DNA of 64,000 nt from assembly GCF_900105395.1 (NCBI RefSeq), contig NZ_LT629775.1, positions 8,273,501 through 8,337,500 on the forward strand, in the 5' to 3' direction. Positions 57,055 to 64,000 of the stretch are shown one piece after another. Within the stretch, counting starts at the first letter, position 1. Each line of letters starts with the position of its first letter. The notes below the pieces were generated by a model. The model was not told where the DNA came from. It saw nothing but the letters and a program-made list of their open reading frames with translations, and searched no databases. The translations under genes were made by a program, and so were the position numbers. This stretch comes from Streptomyces sp. TLI_053 (GTDB lineage: Bacteria; Actinomycetota; Actinomycetes; Streptomycetales; Streptomycetaceae).

Positions 57055-57294
57055 ATGAAGAACCTGCTGGGATTCGTGAGCTTCGTCCTGATCGTCGGCG
57101 GCATCAACGGCCTGCTCGTCGACCACCTGTGGGGCCTGCACGTCTTCGGTTTCGTCAGCTACCTCGTCCCCGCCGACCACCGGACCGCCGGCTACTTCGT
57201 ACTGATCGCGGTGGGCGCCCTGCTGGCGGCCGCGACGGCGCTGCTCGACCGGCGGGAGGGCGGCGGCCGGACGCGCCGCGACAGCGGGGACTGA
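57055..57294 (+). CDS. Small two-TM membrane protein
   Basis: 79 residues from ATG 57055. Two hydrophobic segments: LLGFVSFVLIVGGINGLLVDHL and FVLIAVGALLAAATALL. A short charged tail (DRREGGGRTRRDSGD) ends it. Family not recognised, but sequence and codon use look genuine. It starts 10 bp after the MFS stop, and no clear ribosome site is seen. Confidence 0.72.
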   Translation: MKNLLGFVSFVLIVGGINGLLVDHLWGLHVFGFVSYLVPADHRTAGYFVLIAVGALLAAATALLDRREGGGRTRRDSGD

Positions 57295-57387
57295 CCCCGG
57301 CAGGGCGCGGACGCGGCGGTCGCGGGGAACGAACGGTCGGCCGCCGCCCGTTCTGCCGGATGACGCGTCGTCGACGAGGAGGGCCGC

Positions 57388-58383
57388 ATGACCAAGCAGG
57401 CGTACGGACATATCGCGCACCGTCAGGTCGAGGTGAACGGAGTCCGGCTGCACGTCGCCGAACAGGGCGAGGGACCACTCGTCCTGCTGCTGCACGGCTT
57501 CCCGGAGAGCTGGTACTCCTGGCGGCACCAGTTCGCCCCGCTCGCCGAGGCCGGCTACCGCGTCGTCGCCGTCGACCAGCGCGGCTACGCCCGCAGCGAG
57601 CAGCCCGAGTCGGTCGACGCGTACACCCTGCTGCACCTGGTCGGCGACGTCACCGCGCTGATCGGCGCCCTCGGCGAGGAGAGCGCCGTCCTGGTCGGCC
57701 ACGACTGGGGCGCCCCGGTCGCCTGGAGCACGGCCGCGCTGCGCCCCGACCTGGTGCGCGGCGTGGCGGGGCTGAGCGTCCCGCCGCTGCCCACCCTCGG
57801 TCTGCCGCCGCTGGCCCAGGCCCGGGAGCGGTTCGGCGAGGGCTTCTACCAGATCTACTTCCAGCGCCCCGGTGTCGCGGACGCGGAGCTCGGCCGGGAC
57901 CCGCACTCGACGTTCCGCCGGATGCTGTCCAGTGGCGCCGGGGCCCGGCCGGACGGCGGCGGGCCCCGGGCGTGGGTGATCCGCGAGGGACAGACCCTGC
58001 TGGGCAGCGTCCCCGAGCCGGAGAAGCTGCCGGACTGGCTCTCCGAGGCGGACATCGAGGCGTTCGTCGCCGACTACGCCGAGCACGGCGATCGGGCGTT
58101 CACCGGCGGTCTCAACTGGTACCGCAACATCGACCGGAACAACGAGCTGCTGGCCGGGCTGGCCGGACGTCCGGTGGAGGTCCCGGCCCTCTACGTGGCG
58201 GGGGACCAGGACATGGTGATGGCCCTGATCCCGGAGGAGGCGATGCGCGGGCTGCTGGAGCGGCTGGCACCGAAGCTGTACCGGCGGGTGACGCTGCCGG
58301 GCGTCGGGCACTGGACCCAGCAGGAGAGCCCGGCGGAGGTCAACGAGGCCCTGCTCGACTTCCTGGGGCAGCTGGACCGCTGA
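57388..58383 (+). CDS. Epoxide hydrolase-type alpha/beta hydrolase
   Basis: 331 residues; GAGGAGG precedes ATG 57388. Alpha/beta hydrolase of the epoxide hydrolase branch. Oxyanion motif is LLLHGFPESWYSWRHQF, and the nucleophile is Asp in VGHDWGAPVAWSTA. Lid tyrosines that activate the epoxide are plausible in FYQIYFQRPG and NWYRNIDRN. The charge-relay acid is in VAGDQDMVM, and the base His is in LPGVGHWTQQESP. It should open epoxides to diols; substrate unknown. Length is standard. Ended by the hairpin at 58389-58416. Confidence 0.9.
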   Translation: MTKQAYGHIAHRQVEVNGVRLHVAEQGEGPLVLLLHGFPESWYSWRHQFAPLAEAGYRVVAVDQRGYARSEQPESVDAYTLLHLVGDVTALIGALGEESAVLVGHDWGAPVAWSTAALRPDLVRGVAGLSVPPLPTLGLPPLAQARERFGEGFYQIYFQRPGVADAELGRDPHSTFRRMLSSGAGARPDGGGPRAWVIREGQTLLGSVPEPEKLPDWLSEADIEAFVADYAEHGDRAFTGGLNWYRNIDRNNELLAGLAGRPVEVPALYVAGDQDMVMALIPEEAMRGLLERLAPKLYRRVTLPGVGHWTQQESPAEVNEALLDFLGQLDR

Positions 58384-58388
58384 GGCAC

Positions 58389-58416
58389 CGGGGGCGGGGC
58401 CTCGGCACCGCCCCCG
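58389..58416. terminator. Hairpin between convergent hydrolase and VWA genes
   Basis: CGGGGGCGG (58389-58397) pairs with CCGCCCCCG (58408-58416) over a 10-nt loop. It lies between the hydrolase stop (58383) and VWA stop (58515). GTCCGCTGTGCCCC direct repeats follow near 58448-58480. Confidence 0.65.
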
Positions 58417-58514
58417 TCCGTCGCGCGCGGTCCGTCGCCCCCGTTCGTCGCGCGCCGTCCGCTGTGCCCCGTCCGCTGTGCCCCGGCCCGCCGAGGCGCC
58501 GTCCGTCGCGCGCC

Positions 58515-60125
58515 TCAGACCGGCAGCAGCCGGGCGACGAACTCGCCCAGCCGGCGGGCGTTGCGGCAGCAGTGCATCGGCACCACCCCGGCGTAGGCGG
58601 GGGCGGCGGAGTCGCCGGTGCCCCAGAGGGCGGGCTGCTCCGGGTTGAGCCAGTGCACCTGGCGGGCGCGGGCCGCGATCAGCCGCAGGGCGGGCAGGTG
58701 CGGGTCCCGGTAGTTGTTGCGGGCGTCGCCGAGGATCAGCACGGCGGTCCGCGGTCCCACGGCGTCCAGGTGGCGTTCGGCGAACTCGGCGAGGGCCGAG
58801 CCGTAGTCGCTGTTGCCGTGGTGGCCCGTCACCTTGGCCTCGGTGAGGATCCGCCGGGCCAGCGCGGCCGGGTCGCCGCCGCCGCGGGTGAGCAGGTCCG
58901 TCACCTCGGCGGTGCGGTTGACGAAGGCGAACACCCGGACCTTGCTGAACTGGTCGCGCATCGCCTGGACCAGCAGCAGCGTGAAGTCGGAGAAGCCCGC
59001 CACCGAGCCGGACACGTCGCAGAGCAGCACGAGTTCGGGCCGGGCGGGACGGCGCAGCCGGTGGGCGGGGCGCAGCGGGACGCCGCCGGTGGAGAGCGAG
59101 CGGCGCAGGGTGCGGCGCAGGTCGATCCGGCCGCGGGCGGCGCGGCGGCGGCGGGCGGCCAGCCGGGTGGCCAGTTTGCGGGCCAACGGGTGGACGGTGC
59201 GGCGCAGTTCGGCGAGCTGGTCGCGGCCGGCGGCGAGGAAGTCGATCCGGTCGGGGCTCGGTGCGACGGCCCGTTCGGCGAGGCGTTCGGTGCCGCGGAT
59301 CTCGGCCGCCCGTCGGCGCGCCTCGGTGGCGACCATGGCGCGGAACTCCTGGATGCGGCGGCGGATCTCGTCGGGCAGGACGTGGTCGGCGAGGTCGGTG
59401 GTGGTGGGGTCGGTGGCGGTGGGGTCCGGTCCGGTGCCGGCGGCACCTGCGCGCAGGGCCGCGAGCACCCGCGCCAGCAGGGTCTCCGGTGCGAGCCTGC
59501 CGAGGGTCTGGTAGGACGACCAGCCGTCGTTCCCCGGCCGCCCGGCGGTGCCGGCGCCGCCGTAGCGGCCGAACGCCGCCACCGCCTCGCCGGCGAGCCC
59601 GGCCAGGGCGGCCCGGTCGTCGGCGGCGAGCGCCGCCACGAGCCGCGCCCGGAGCTCCTCGCGCTGCGCGGCCGGGTCCGCGTCCGGGCCCGCGGGTGCA
59701 GCGGGACCCGGAGCGCCGGGGTCGGCGGGGTCGGCCGGGTCCGGGGCGCGGTGCGCCGAGGCCCGGCGCACCGCTTCCGGATCGCCGACGCCGAGCGGGA
59801 AGAACAGGTCGAAGGCGGCGTCGAAGACCGGGCGCTGTCCGTCGGTGCGCAGCAGTGCGGCGGCGAGTCCGGCCCGGACCTGCTCGCGTTCGGCGAGGCC
59901 GAGCACGGCCAGGACGGCGGCGGCGTCGACCGTCTCGGCAGGCCCGATCCGCAGGCCGTGGACACGCAGCGCGCGCACGAAGGCGGTCAGCCGGGCGGCC
60001 ACGTCCGCGGGATCGGACGTGCCGGGCGAGGTCCCGGGGGACGCGCCGGGGGACGCGCCCGCGGTGGGCCCACCGGTGGGCCCACCGGGCGGGCCGCCCG
60101 GAGCGGCCGGGGGCGGGACGCTCAT
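58515..60125 (-). CDS. VWA domain protein, CoxE-like
   Basis: 536 residues; ATG 60125 overlaps the MoxR stop by 4 bp. A Gly/Pro/Ser-rich start (PGASPGTSPGTS) leads to a helical CoxE-like region (LTAFVRALRVHGLRIGPAETVDAAAVLAVLG). The C-terminal von Willebrand A domain carries the MIDAS start LVLLCDVSGSVAGFSDF, with metal residues DxSGS and later Asp in LILGDARNNYRDP. Paired MoxR-VWA proteins act as chaperone systems that insert metal cofactors or activate enzymes (CoxD/CoxE for CO dehydrogenase). No obvious client enzyme lies beside them here. Confidence 0.88.
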   Translation of the reverse strand: MSVPPPAAPGGPPGGPTGGPTAGASPGASPGTSPGTSDPADVAARLTAFVRALRVHGLRIGPAETVDAAAVLAVLGLAEREQVRAGLAAALLRTDGQRPVFDAAFDLFFPLGVGDPEAVRRASAHRAPDPADPADPGAPGPAAPAGPDADPAAQREELRARLVAALAADDRAALAGLAGEAVAAFGRYGGAGTAGRPGNDGWSSYQTLGRLAPETLLARVLAALRAGAAGTGPDPTATDPTTTDLADHVLPDEIRRRIQEFRAMVATEARRRAAEIRGTERLAERAVAPSPDRIDFLAAGRDQLAELRRTVHPLARKLATRLAARRRRAARGRIDLRRTLRRSLSTGGVPLRPAHRLRRPARPELVLLCDVSGSVAGFSDFTLLLVQAMRDQFSKVRVFAFVNRTAEVTDLLTRGGGDPAALARRILTEAKVTGHHGNSDYGSALAEFAERHLDAVGPRTAVLILGDARNNYRDPHLPALRLIAARARQVHWLNPEQPALWGTGDSAAPAYAGVVPMHCCRNARRLGEFVARLLPV

Positions 60126-60994
60126 GCGAGAGTGAGCTTCTGGGCGGCCTTCAGCACGTCGTCCTGGTGCTTGAGGACGACCCCGAGGGTGGCCCGGACG
60201 ACCGTCTCGTCCAGGGTGTCGGCGCCGAGCGCGAGCAGGGTGCGGGCCCAGTCGACCGTCTCGGCCACCGAGGGGGCCTTGCGCAGTTCCAGCGCCCGCA
60301 GCGCGCCGACCACCCGGACCAGCGACTCGGCCAGCGCCGCGTCCAGCCCGGGGACGCGCAGCCGGACGATCCGGCGCTCCAGTTCGGCCTCCGGGTAGTC
60401 GAGGTGGAGGAAGAGGCAGCGGCGGCGCAGCGCCTCGGAGAGTTCCCGGGTGGCGTTGGAGGTGAGCAGGACGAAGGGGCGGCGGGTCGCCGTGACGGTG
60501 CCGAGTTCGGGCACGGTGACCTGGTAGTCGCTGAGCACTTCGAGCAGCAGCGCCTCGACCTCGACGTCGGCCTTGTCCATCTCGTCGATGAGCAGCACGG
60601 TCGGTTCGTCGCCGCGGATGGCGGTGAGCAGCGGCCGGGTGAGCAGGAACTCCTCGCCGAAGATGTCGGTGCGGGCCGCGTCCCAGCCCTCGTCCCGCCC
60701 TGCGGTGATCCGCAGCAACTGCTTGGCGTGGTTCCACTCGTAGAGGGCGCGGGATTCGTCGATGCCCTCGTAGCACTGGAGCCGGACCAGCCGGGCCCGG
60801 CCGAGTGCGGCGACGGCCTTGGCGAGTTCGGTCTTGCCGACGCCGGCCGGGCCTTCGACCAGGAGCGGCTTGCCGAGCCGGTCGGCGAGGAAGACGGTGG
60901 TGGCGACCTCCGTGGAGGCCAGGTAGCCGACCTCGGCCAGTCGTGCGGCCGTGTCGGCCACCGACTCGAAGAACTGCGTGCCGTCGCCGACCAT
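60122..60994 (-). CDS. MoxR-family AAA+ ATPase
   Basis: 290 residues. Walker A GPAGVGKTELAK (residues about 48-59), Walker B VLLIDEMDKAD, sensor 1 LLTSNATRELSEALRRRCLFLHLDYP with the arginine finger pair RRR, and a C-terminal helical lid. It is a CoxD/MoxR-type chaperone ATPase. ATG 60994. The stop overlaps the VWA start, so translation is coupled. MoxR couples ATP hydrolysis to remodelling of a client held by the VWA partner. The client is not in the window. Confidence 0.92.
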   Translation of the reverse strand: MVGDGTQFFESVADTAARLAEVGYLASTEVATTVFLADRLGKPLLVEGPAGVGKTELAKAVAALGRARLVRLQCYEGIDESRALYEWNHAKQLLRITAGRDEGWDAARTDIFGEEFLLTRPLLTAIRGDEPTVLLIDEMDKADVEVEALLLEVLSDYQVTVPELGTVTATRRPFVLLTSNATRELSEALRRRCLFLHLDYPEAELERRIVRLRVPGLDAALAESLVRVVGALRALELRKAPSVAETVDWARTLLALGADTLDETVVRATLGVVLKHQDDVLKAAQKLTLA

Positions 60995-61106
60995 GCCTGT
61001 CCCGCCGTCCCTGTTCCGGTGTCCGTCGCGAGCACCCTACCCGCGGGTCACTTCGCTGTCCCGGACACGGCGGCACCCGGCCCCCGGCGGGCAGGCGGAA
61101 CCGGTG

Positions 61107-61138
61107 GGGCGGGGTGCGGCGGCGGCCGCACCCCGCCC
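61107..61138 (-). terminator. 14-bp hairpin behind the secreted protein gene
   Basis: GGGCGGGGTGCGGC (61107-61120) pairs with GCCGCACCCCGCCC (61125-61138), loop GGCG, 69 bp past the stop at 61207. A second small stem GTCGTACC/GGTACGAC lies between. Confidence 0.72.
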
Positions 61139-61206
61139 GGTGGTCGTACCGGCCCCGGCGGGGGACGGTACGACAGGGACGGTCAGGGAGGGACGGTCCG
61201 GGAGGG

Positions 61207-61881
61207 TCAGTTGATGAAGACGTGCGGGCTGCCGGCCACCGAGCTGTCCTTCACCGGCCCGTAGGTGGCGCTGAAGTACCCGGTCGCGAAACAGGTGCTC
61301 GGGCCGGAGACCTTGGGCAGGGCCTGGGCGCTGAAACCGATGGTCTGGCCGACGTTGCTGGTGGTGCCGCTGATGCCGGCGGCGGCCCGGTAGACGCAGG
61401 TGATGGTGCCGAGGATGGTCTTCAGCACCACCGTGGTCTGGAGCGGGCCGGCGGAGGTGGGGTCGAGCGAGACCGGGTTGCCGGGGGCGTCGCTGACCGA
61501 GTTGGTGTAGGGCAGGTTGTTGACGGTGATGCTCTGCACGGAGGTCACGCCGATGACGTTGGCGGTGCAGGAGCCAAAGGTCTGGGTGTTGAGCTGCTCG
61601 GTGGCCACGCCGGGCGCGGCCGGGTTGCTGGTGACGGTCGCCGAGAAGGAGGAGGCGGCGCACTTGATGCCGCTGGTCCCGGTGGCGCTGGAGTAGAAGG
61701 TGGCGAAGCTGCCGGGCACCAGGTCGGCGGTGAGCACGTCGCCGACGGCGATGTTGGGCCCGCCCACCGAGGTGTGGGTGAGCACGGCGGAGCCGGCGGC
61801 CTGGGCGGGGGTCATGGTGCCGGCGGCCAGCACCGCGGCGGCGGCGAGGGCGGTGGCTCCGAGGGTACGGCGGATGCGCAT
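61207..61881 (-). CDS. Secreted protein, unknown (Tat/Sec-type signal)
   Basis: 224 residues. Signal peptide starts MRIRRTLGATALAAAAVLAAGTM and ends near PAQAA. The mature part is Thr/Ser/Val-rich and beta-like, with four cysteines: IKCAASS, GSCTANV, ITCVYRA and STCFATG. These could form two disulphides. From memory this resembles the secreted proteins often found with DUF6230/DUF6114 membrane proteins and a TetR regulator in Streptomyces, and those genes lie just to the right. It is divergent from the TetR gene at 62332 across 450 bp. Function unknown. Confidence 0.75.
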   Translation of the reverse strand: MRIRRTLGATALAAAAVLAAGTMTPAQAAGSAVLTHTSVGGPNIAVGDVLTADLVPGSFATFYSSATGTSGIKCAASSFSATVTSNPAAPGVATEQLNTQTFGSCTANVIGVTSVQSITVNNLPYTNSVSDAPGNPVSLDPTSAGPLQTTVVLKTILGTITCVYRAAAGISGTTSNVGQTIGFSAQALPKVSGPSTCFATGYFSATYGPVKDSSVAGSPHVFIN

Positions 61882-62331
61882 GAGGGTGTGCCTCTCCGGG
61901 CGAGTCGGGTGGGGGAGCCCGTGCGGTCGGTGTGGGGGTGCGCGGCATCGTCGGCCGCGCCCGGCCGGAACGGGGGGTGTGCGAGGTGGGGCGCCGCGAA
62001 CGGCGACTCGGCGGGCCCGGCGCCACGGGCCCGCCCGTACGGCGTGGTACCGGCGGCACGACGTTGTGCGGCGGGTACGGCACGGCCTGGGCCGGCCGGA
62101 AGGAACCGGCCGGGTACGGCTGAGTACGGCGGGGTGGAACGGTCCAACGCGATTGCGGGAGTGCAGGGTGCACGTCGACGGCTGCCACCGCCGGGCATGC
62201 GTTCGCCATACTGAGCAGTCGGAACGCGTGCGGGCTTCCGGCGGACTCGGCCGCGGATTGGAAACCCGCCAGTGTTGTAAACCTGATGTCGCGCCAATGT
62301 CAAGGCAATGCACAGGAGTTGGGGACGGAAG
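61882..62331. other. Divergent promoter region, secreted protein / TetR gene
   Basis: 450 bp without a convincing gene. GGTACGGC-type direct repeats lie at about 62075-62130. The AT-richer stretch 62255-62330 (TTGGAAAC, TTGTAAAC) is the likely plus-strand promoter. Confidence 0.5.
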
Positions 62332-63117
62332 ATGGCAATGGACCCGGATCTCCGCAGGAATGCCGACGTGGTCCTGATCCCCGGTGCGCGCGCCGGGCGC
62401 GACCCGGCCCGATCGATCAAACCCGGGCCGAGCCGGCTGCCGCCCGGGGTGGTCGCGGCGACCCAGCGCGAGCGCCTGCTCGACGGGCTGGTCCACACCG
62501 TGGCGCAACACGGCTACCAGCGCGCCACGGTGAGCGACATCTGTCGCGCGGCCGGGGTGACCAGGCCGGTCTTCTACGAGCTGTTCACCGGCAAGGAGGA
62601 CGCCTTCCTCGCCGCCCACCGGCACGGCACCGGGGTGGTGATCCGGCGGATGGCGCGGGCGTTCGCCGCCTCGCCGGACTGGTGCGGCGGGATCCGCGAG
62701 GCTCTGCGGGCGATGCTCGGGCTGCTGGCCGGGGTGCCGGCCTTCGCGACCATGGCGGTCATCGAACTGGACGCGGTCGGTCCGGCCGGACGACGCGAGC
62801 GGGAGCAGCTCCTGATCCGGTTCCGGGCGTTCTTCGCCGAGATCCCCGAACTCCCGGACGGCATCGGGGTGGAGGCGATGATCGACGCGGTGGTCGGCGG
62901 TGTCTACTCCACCCTCCAGCGCTGCATCGACACCGACCGCACTGCCGAACTCCCTGACCTGCTGCCCACCTTGAGCCTGTTCTGCCTGGCACCGTTCCTC
63001 GGTCCGGTCGAGGCCGCACGCCGCCTGGCCTCGGCCGGACCGGCCCCGGAACGCGGTCCGGGGGCGGACGATGATCCTTCGTGCACCCGTATTGACCCGG
63101 TCAATACCGGGCAGTAG
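62332..63117 (+). CDS. TetR family regulator of the secreted/DUF6230 locus
   Basis: 261 residues; GGACGGAAG precedes ATG 62332. After a 45-residue N-terminal extension, the helix-turn-helix reads ATVSDICRAAGVTRPVFYELFTGKEDAFLAAH, a TetR motif. The effector domain contains many aliphatic helices (FATMAVIELDAVGPAGRR, IDAVVGGVYSTLQRCI). The last coding segment (TRIDPVNTGQ) overlaps an operator-like palindrome (63089-63107). The neighbour downstream is DUF6230. The most likely role is repression of the DUF6230-DUF6114 genes through that palindrome. Confidence 0.88.
   Translation: MAMDPDLRRNADVVLIPGARAGRDPARSIKPGPSRLPPGVVAATQRERLLDGLVHTVAQHGYQRATVSDICRAAGVTRPVFYELFTGKEDAFLAAHRHGTGVVIRRMARAFAASPDWCGGIREALRAMLGLLAGVPAFATMAVIELDAVGPAGRREREQLLIRFRAFFAEIPELPDGIGVEAMIDAVVGGVYSTLQRCIDTDRTAELPDLLPTLSLFCLAPFLGPVEAARRLASAGPAPERGPGADDDPSCTRIDPVNTGQ
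63089..63107. promoter_or_regulatory. 19-bp palindrome GTATTGACCCGGTCAATAC
   Basis: Perfect arms GTATTGACC / GGTCAATAC around one central C. It sits inside the last codons of the TetR gene and about 150 bp upstream of the DUF6230 start, so it may be the regulator's binding site. Confidence 0.7.
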
Positions 63118-63255
63118 CTTCCCAGTTACCCACTGCGGCCCGACCGGTCCGCCCCGCTGCCGAGGGGTGGTCCCGCGCTGCCGTGCCGCAGAACGCTGTC
63201 CGCGCCAGGACAACGTGCCAGTGCCTGCCCGTCCCCACCACCCGAGGGAGCACAC

Positions 63256-63912
63256 ATGGCCACGTCCGAGGACGCCGCCCACCCGACCGAGAACACCGAG
63301 GTACCCGCGTCACCCGGCCAGGGAAGAGGCCGGGTCCGGCTGAGGCGCACGGCGCTGATGGCCGTCCCCGCCGTCGCCGCCGGCGCGGTGCTGATGGCCC
63401 TGACCGCGCAGGGTGTGCTCGCCGCCCAGTTCGCCATCTCCGGCATGCCGTTCGTCGTCACCGCCGACAGCCTGGACGGCGTCGGCTTCGAGCAGTTCGG
63501 CAGCCTGGACCACATGATCGAGGACAGTCCCAACGCCGGTGACACCGGCGGACAGGTACTGGTCGCGGTCTCGGCGATCAAGGACGCCTCGCTCACCAAG
63601 CTGTGCCAGAGCGTCGAGCTCGGCGGTATCAACCTGTTGATCCGGGCCGGTGACGCCGGGACCCCCGTCACCGCCACCGACCTCACCACCGACTCCGATC
63701 TGCTCTCCGGCGACGCGGAGTTCAAGAACATCGAGATCGGCGGGGACGCCAGCACCTACACCAAGGCAGGCGTCAAGGGCCTGCCCGGGGTCTTCGGCCA
63801 GCAGGCCGACACGGTCAAGATCCGCAATCTCCGGCAGCACAACTACGCCACCACCGCGGGCGCCTTCAAGCTGCCCAACCTCCGGCTGAGCTTCAGCTCC
63901 GAGGGCTGCTGA
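63256..63912 (+). CDS. DUF6230 family secreted/membrane-anchored protein
   Basis: 218 residues; CCCGAGGGAG precedes ATG 63256. A charged N-terminal tail and one membrane segment (LMAVPAVAAGAVLMALTAQGVLAAQFAISG) are followed by an outside domain. Characteristic stretches are FVVTADSLDGVGFEQFGSLDHMIED and LCQSVELGGINLLIRAGDAGTPVTATDLTTD. DUF6230 proteins (sometimes annotated 'cholesterol esterase') are widespread in Streptomyces, next to a DUF6114 membrane protein. Role unknown, with hints of lipid or spore-surface functions in the literature uncertain. No catalytic triad recognised. Confidence 0.82.
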   Translation: MATSEDAAHPTENTEVPASPGQGRGRVRLRRTALMAVPAVAAGAVLMALTAQGVLAAQFAISGMPFVVTADSLDGVGFEQFGSLDHMIEDSPNAGDTGGQVLVAVSAIKDASLTKLCQSVELGGINLLIRAGDAGTPVTATDLTTDSDLLSGDAEFKNIEIGGDASTYTKAGVKGLPGVFGQQADTVKIRNLRQHNYATTAGAFKLPNLRLSFSSEGC

Positions 63913-63914
63913 CG

Positions 63915-64000
63915 GTGGCGGGACCCGAGCCGGGGACACCGGCGGAGGCGGAGGCCCACGTCGGGCCGGACGCACAGGTCGGTCCGGAGGCCGGGGGCGA
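63915..64000 (+). CDS. Probable DUF6114 membrane protein, N-terminus only
   Basis: GTG 63915 begins 3 bp after the DUF6230 stop and stays open to the window edge. The 28 visible residues are a polar Pro/Ala/Glu-rich tail (VAGPEPGTPAEAEAHVGPD). DUF6114 follows DUF6230 in most Streptomyces and starts with such a tail before its four membrane helices. The identity is inferred from context; the diagnostic part is outside the window. Confidence 0.5.
   Translation, partial: MAGPEPGTPAEAEAHVGPDAQVGPEAGG

Overview
The window is very GC-rich, uses GTG/TTG starts freely, ends many codons in G or C, and carries gene families typical of Streptomycetaceae: SpoIIE-type phosphatase, SepF-like protein, LAL regulator, ROK repressor, DUF6230-type secreted protein. 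A Streptomyces or Kitasatospora chromosome, probably an accessory-rich part, is the best reading. No rRNA, tRNA, CRISPR array, transposase or origin was recognised. About 46 protein genes are supported; one is cut by the left edge, one by the right edge, and one looks decayed.

Layout: 0-6.6 kb holds an acyl-CoA dehydrogenase end, a 4-coumarate:CoA ligase-like enzyme, a TetR regulator and a large PAS/GAF/PP2C/ATPase signalling protein. 6.7-13 kb (mostly minus) holds a DHA2 drug pump with its TetR repressor and a clear palindromic operator, a SepF-like protein, a TVP38-type membrane protein, a secreted ricin-fold lectin and an MFS carrier divergent from a ROK repressor. At 14.4-14.6 kb is an intergenic array of the palindrome ACTTTGCAAAGT on a 34-bp pitch. 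14.9-21.1 kb holds a HTH-molbindin protein, GDPD coupled to an AlkZ-like DNA glycosylase, an AI-2E permease and a virginiamycin-B-lyase homologue. 21.1-29.5 kb is a minus-strand RiPP-like cluster: LAL regulator, a 63-aa precursor-like peptide without cysteine, LanM synthetase and a methyltransferase.

29.7-42.5 kb is a coherent dormancy/hypoxia island like the DosR regulon of mycobacteria. It has a DevR-like response regulator, a DevS-like kinase that keeps the haem-binding histidine, a double-tailed ribosome hibernation factor, two pyridoxamine-oxidase-fold proteins, a two-domain universal stress protein, an Acg-type nitroreductase and an orphan cytochrome oxidase subunit I. Seven sites of the form GGGCC-N4-GACCC, or near it, lie upstream of these genes and match the architecture of the DosR box. 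Between the kinase and the stress-protein gene there is also a four-copy ATTGG-N8-CCAAT array that I cannot assign to any known regulator.

42.6-64 kb holds a lipoprotein, a translationally coupled copper export operon, a TerD protein fused to a PD-(D/E)XK-like domain, a secreted nuclease, an F420-type oxidoreductase, CcdA, a D-Ala-D-Ala carboxypeptidase, an MFS carrier, an epoxide hydrolase, a MoxR/VWA pair, and a secreted-protein locus (TetR, DUF6230, probable DUF6114). Short tandem repeats of 5-27 bp are scattered through the window, in 3' regions and inside genes.
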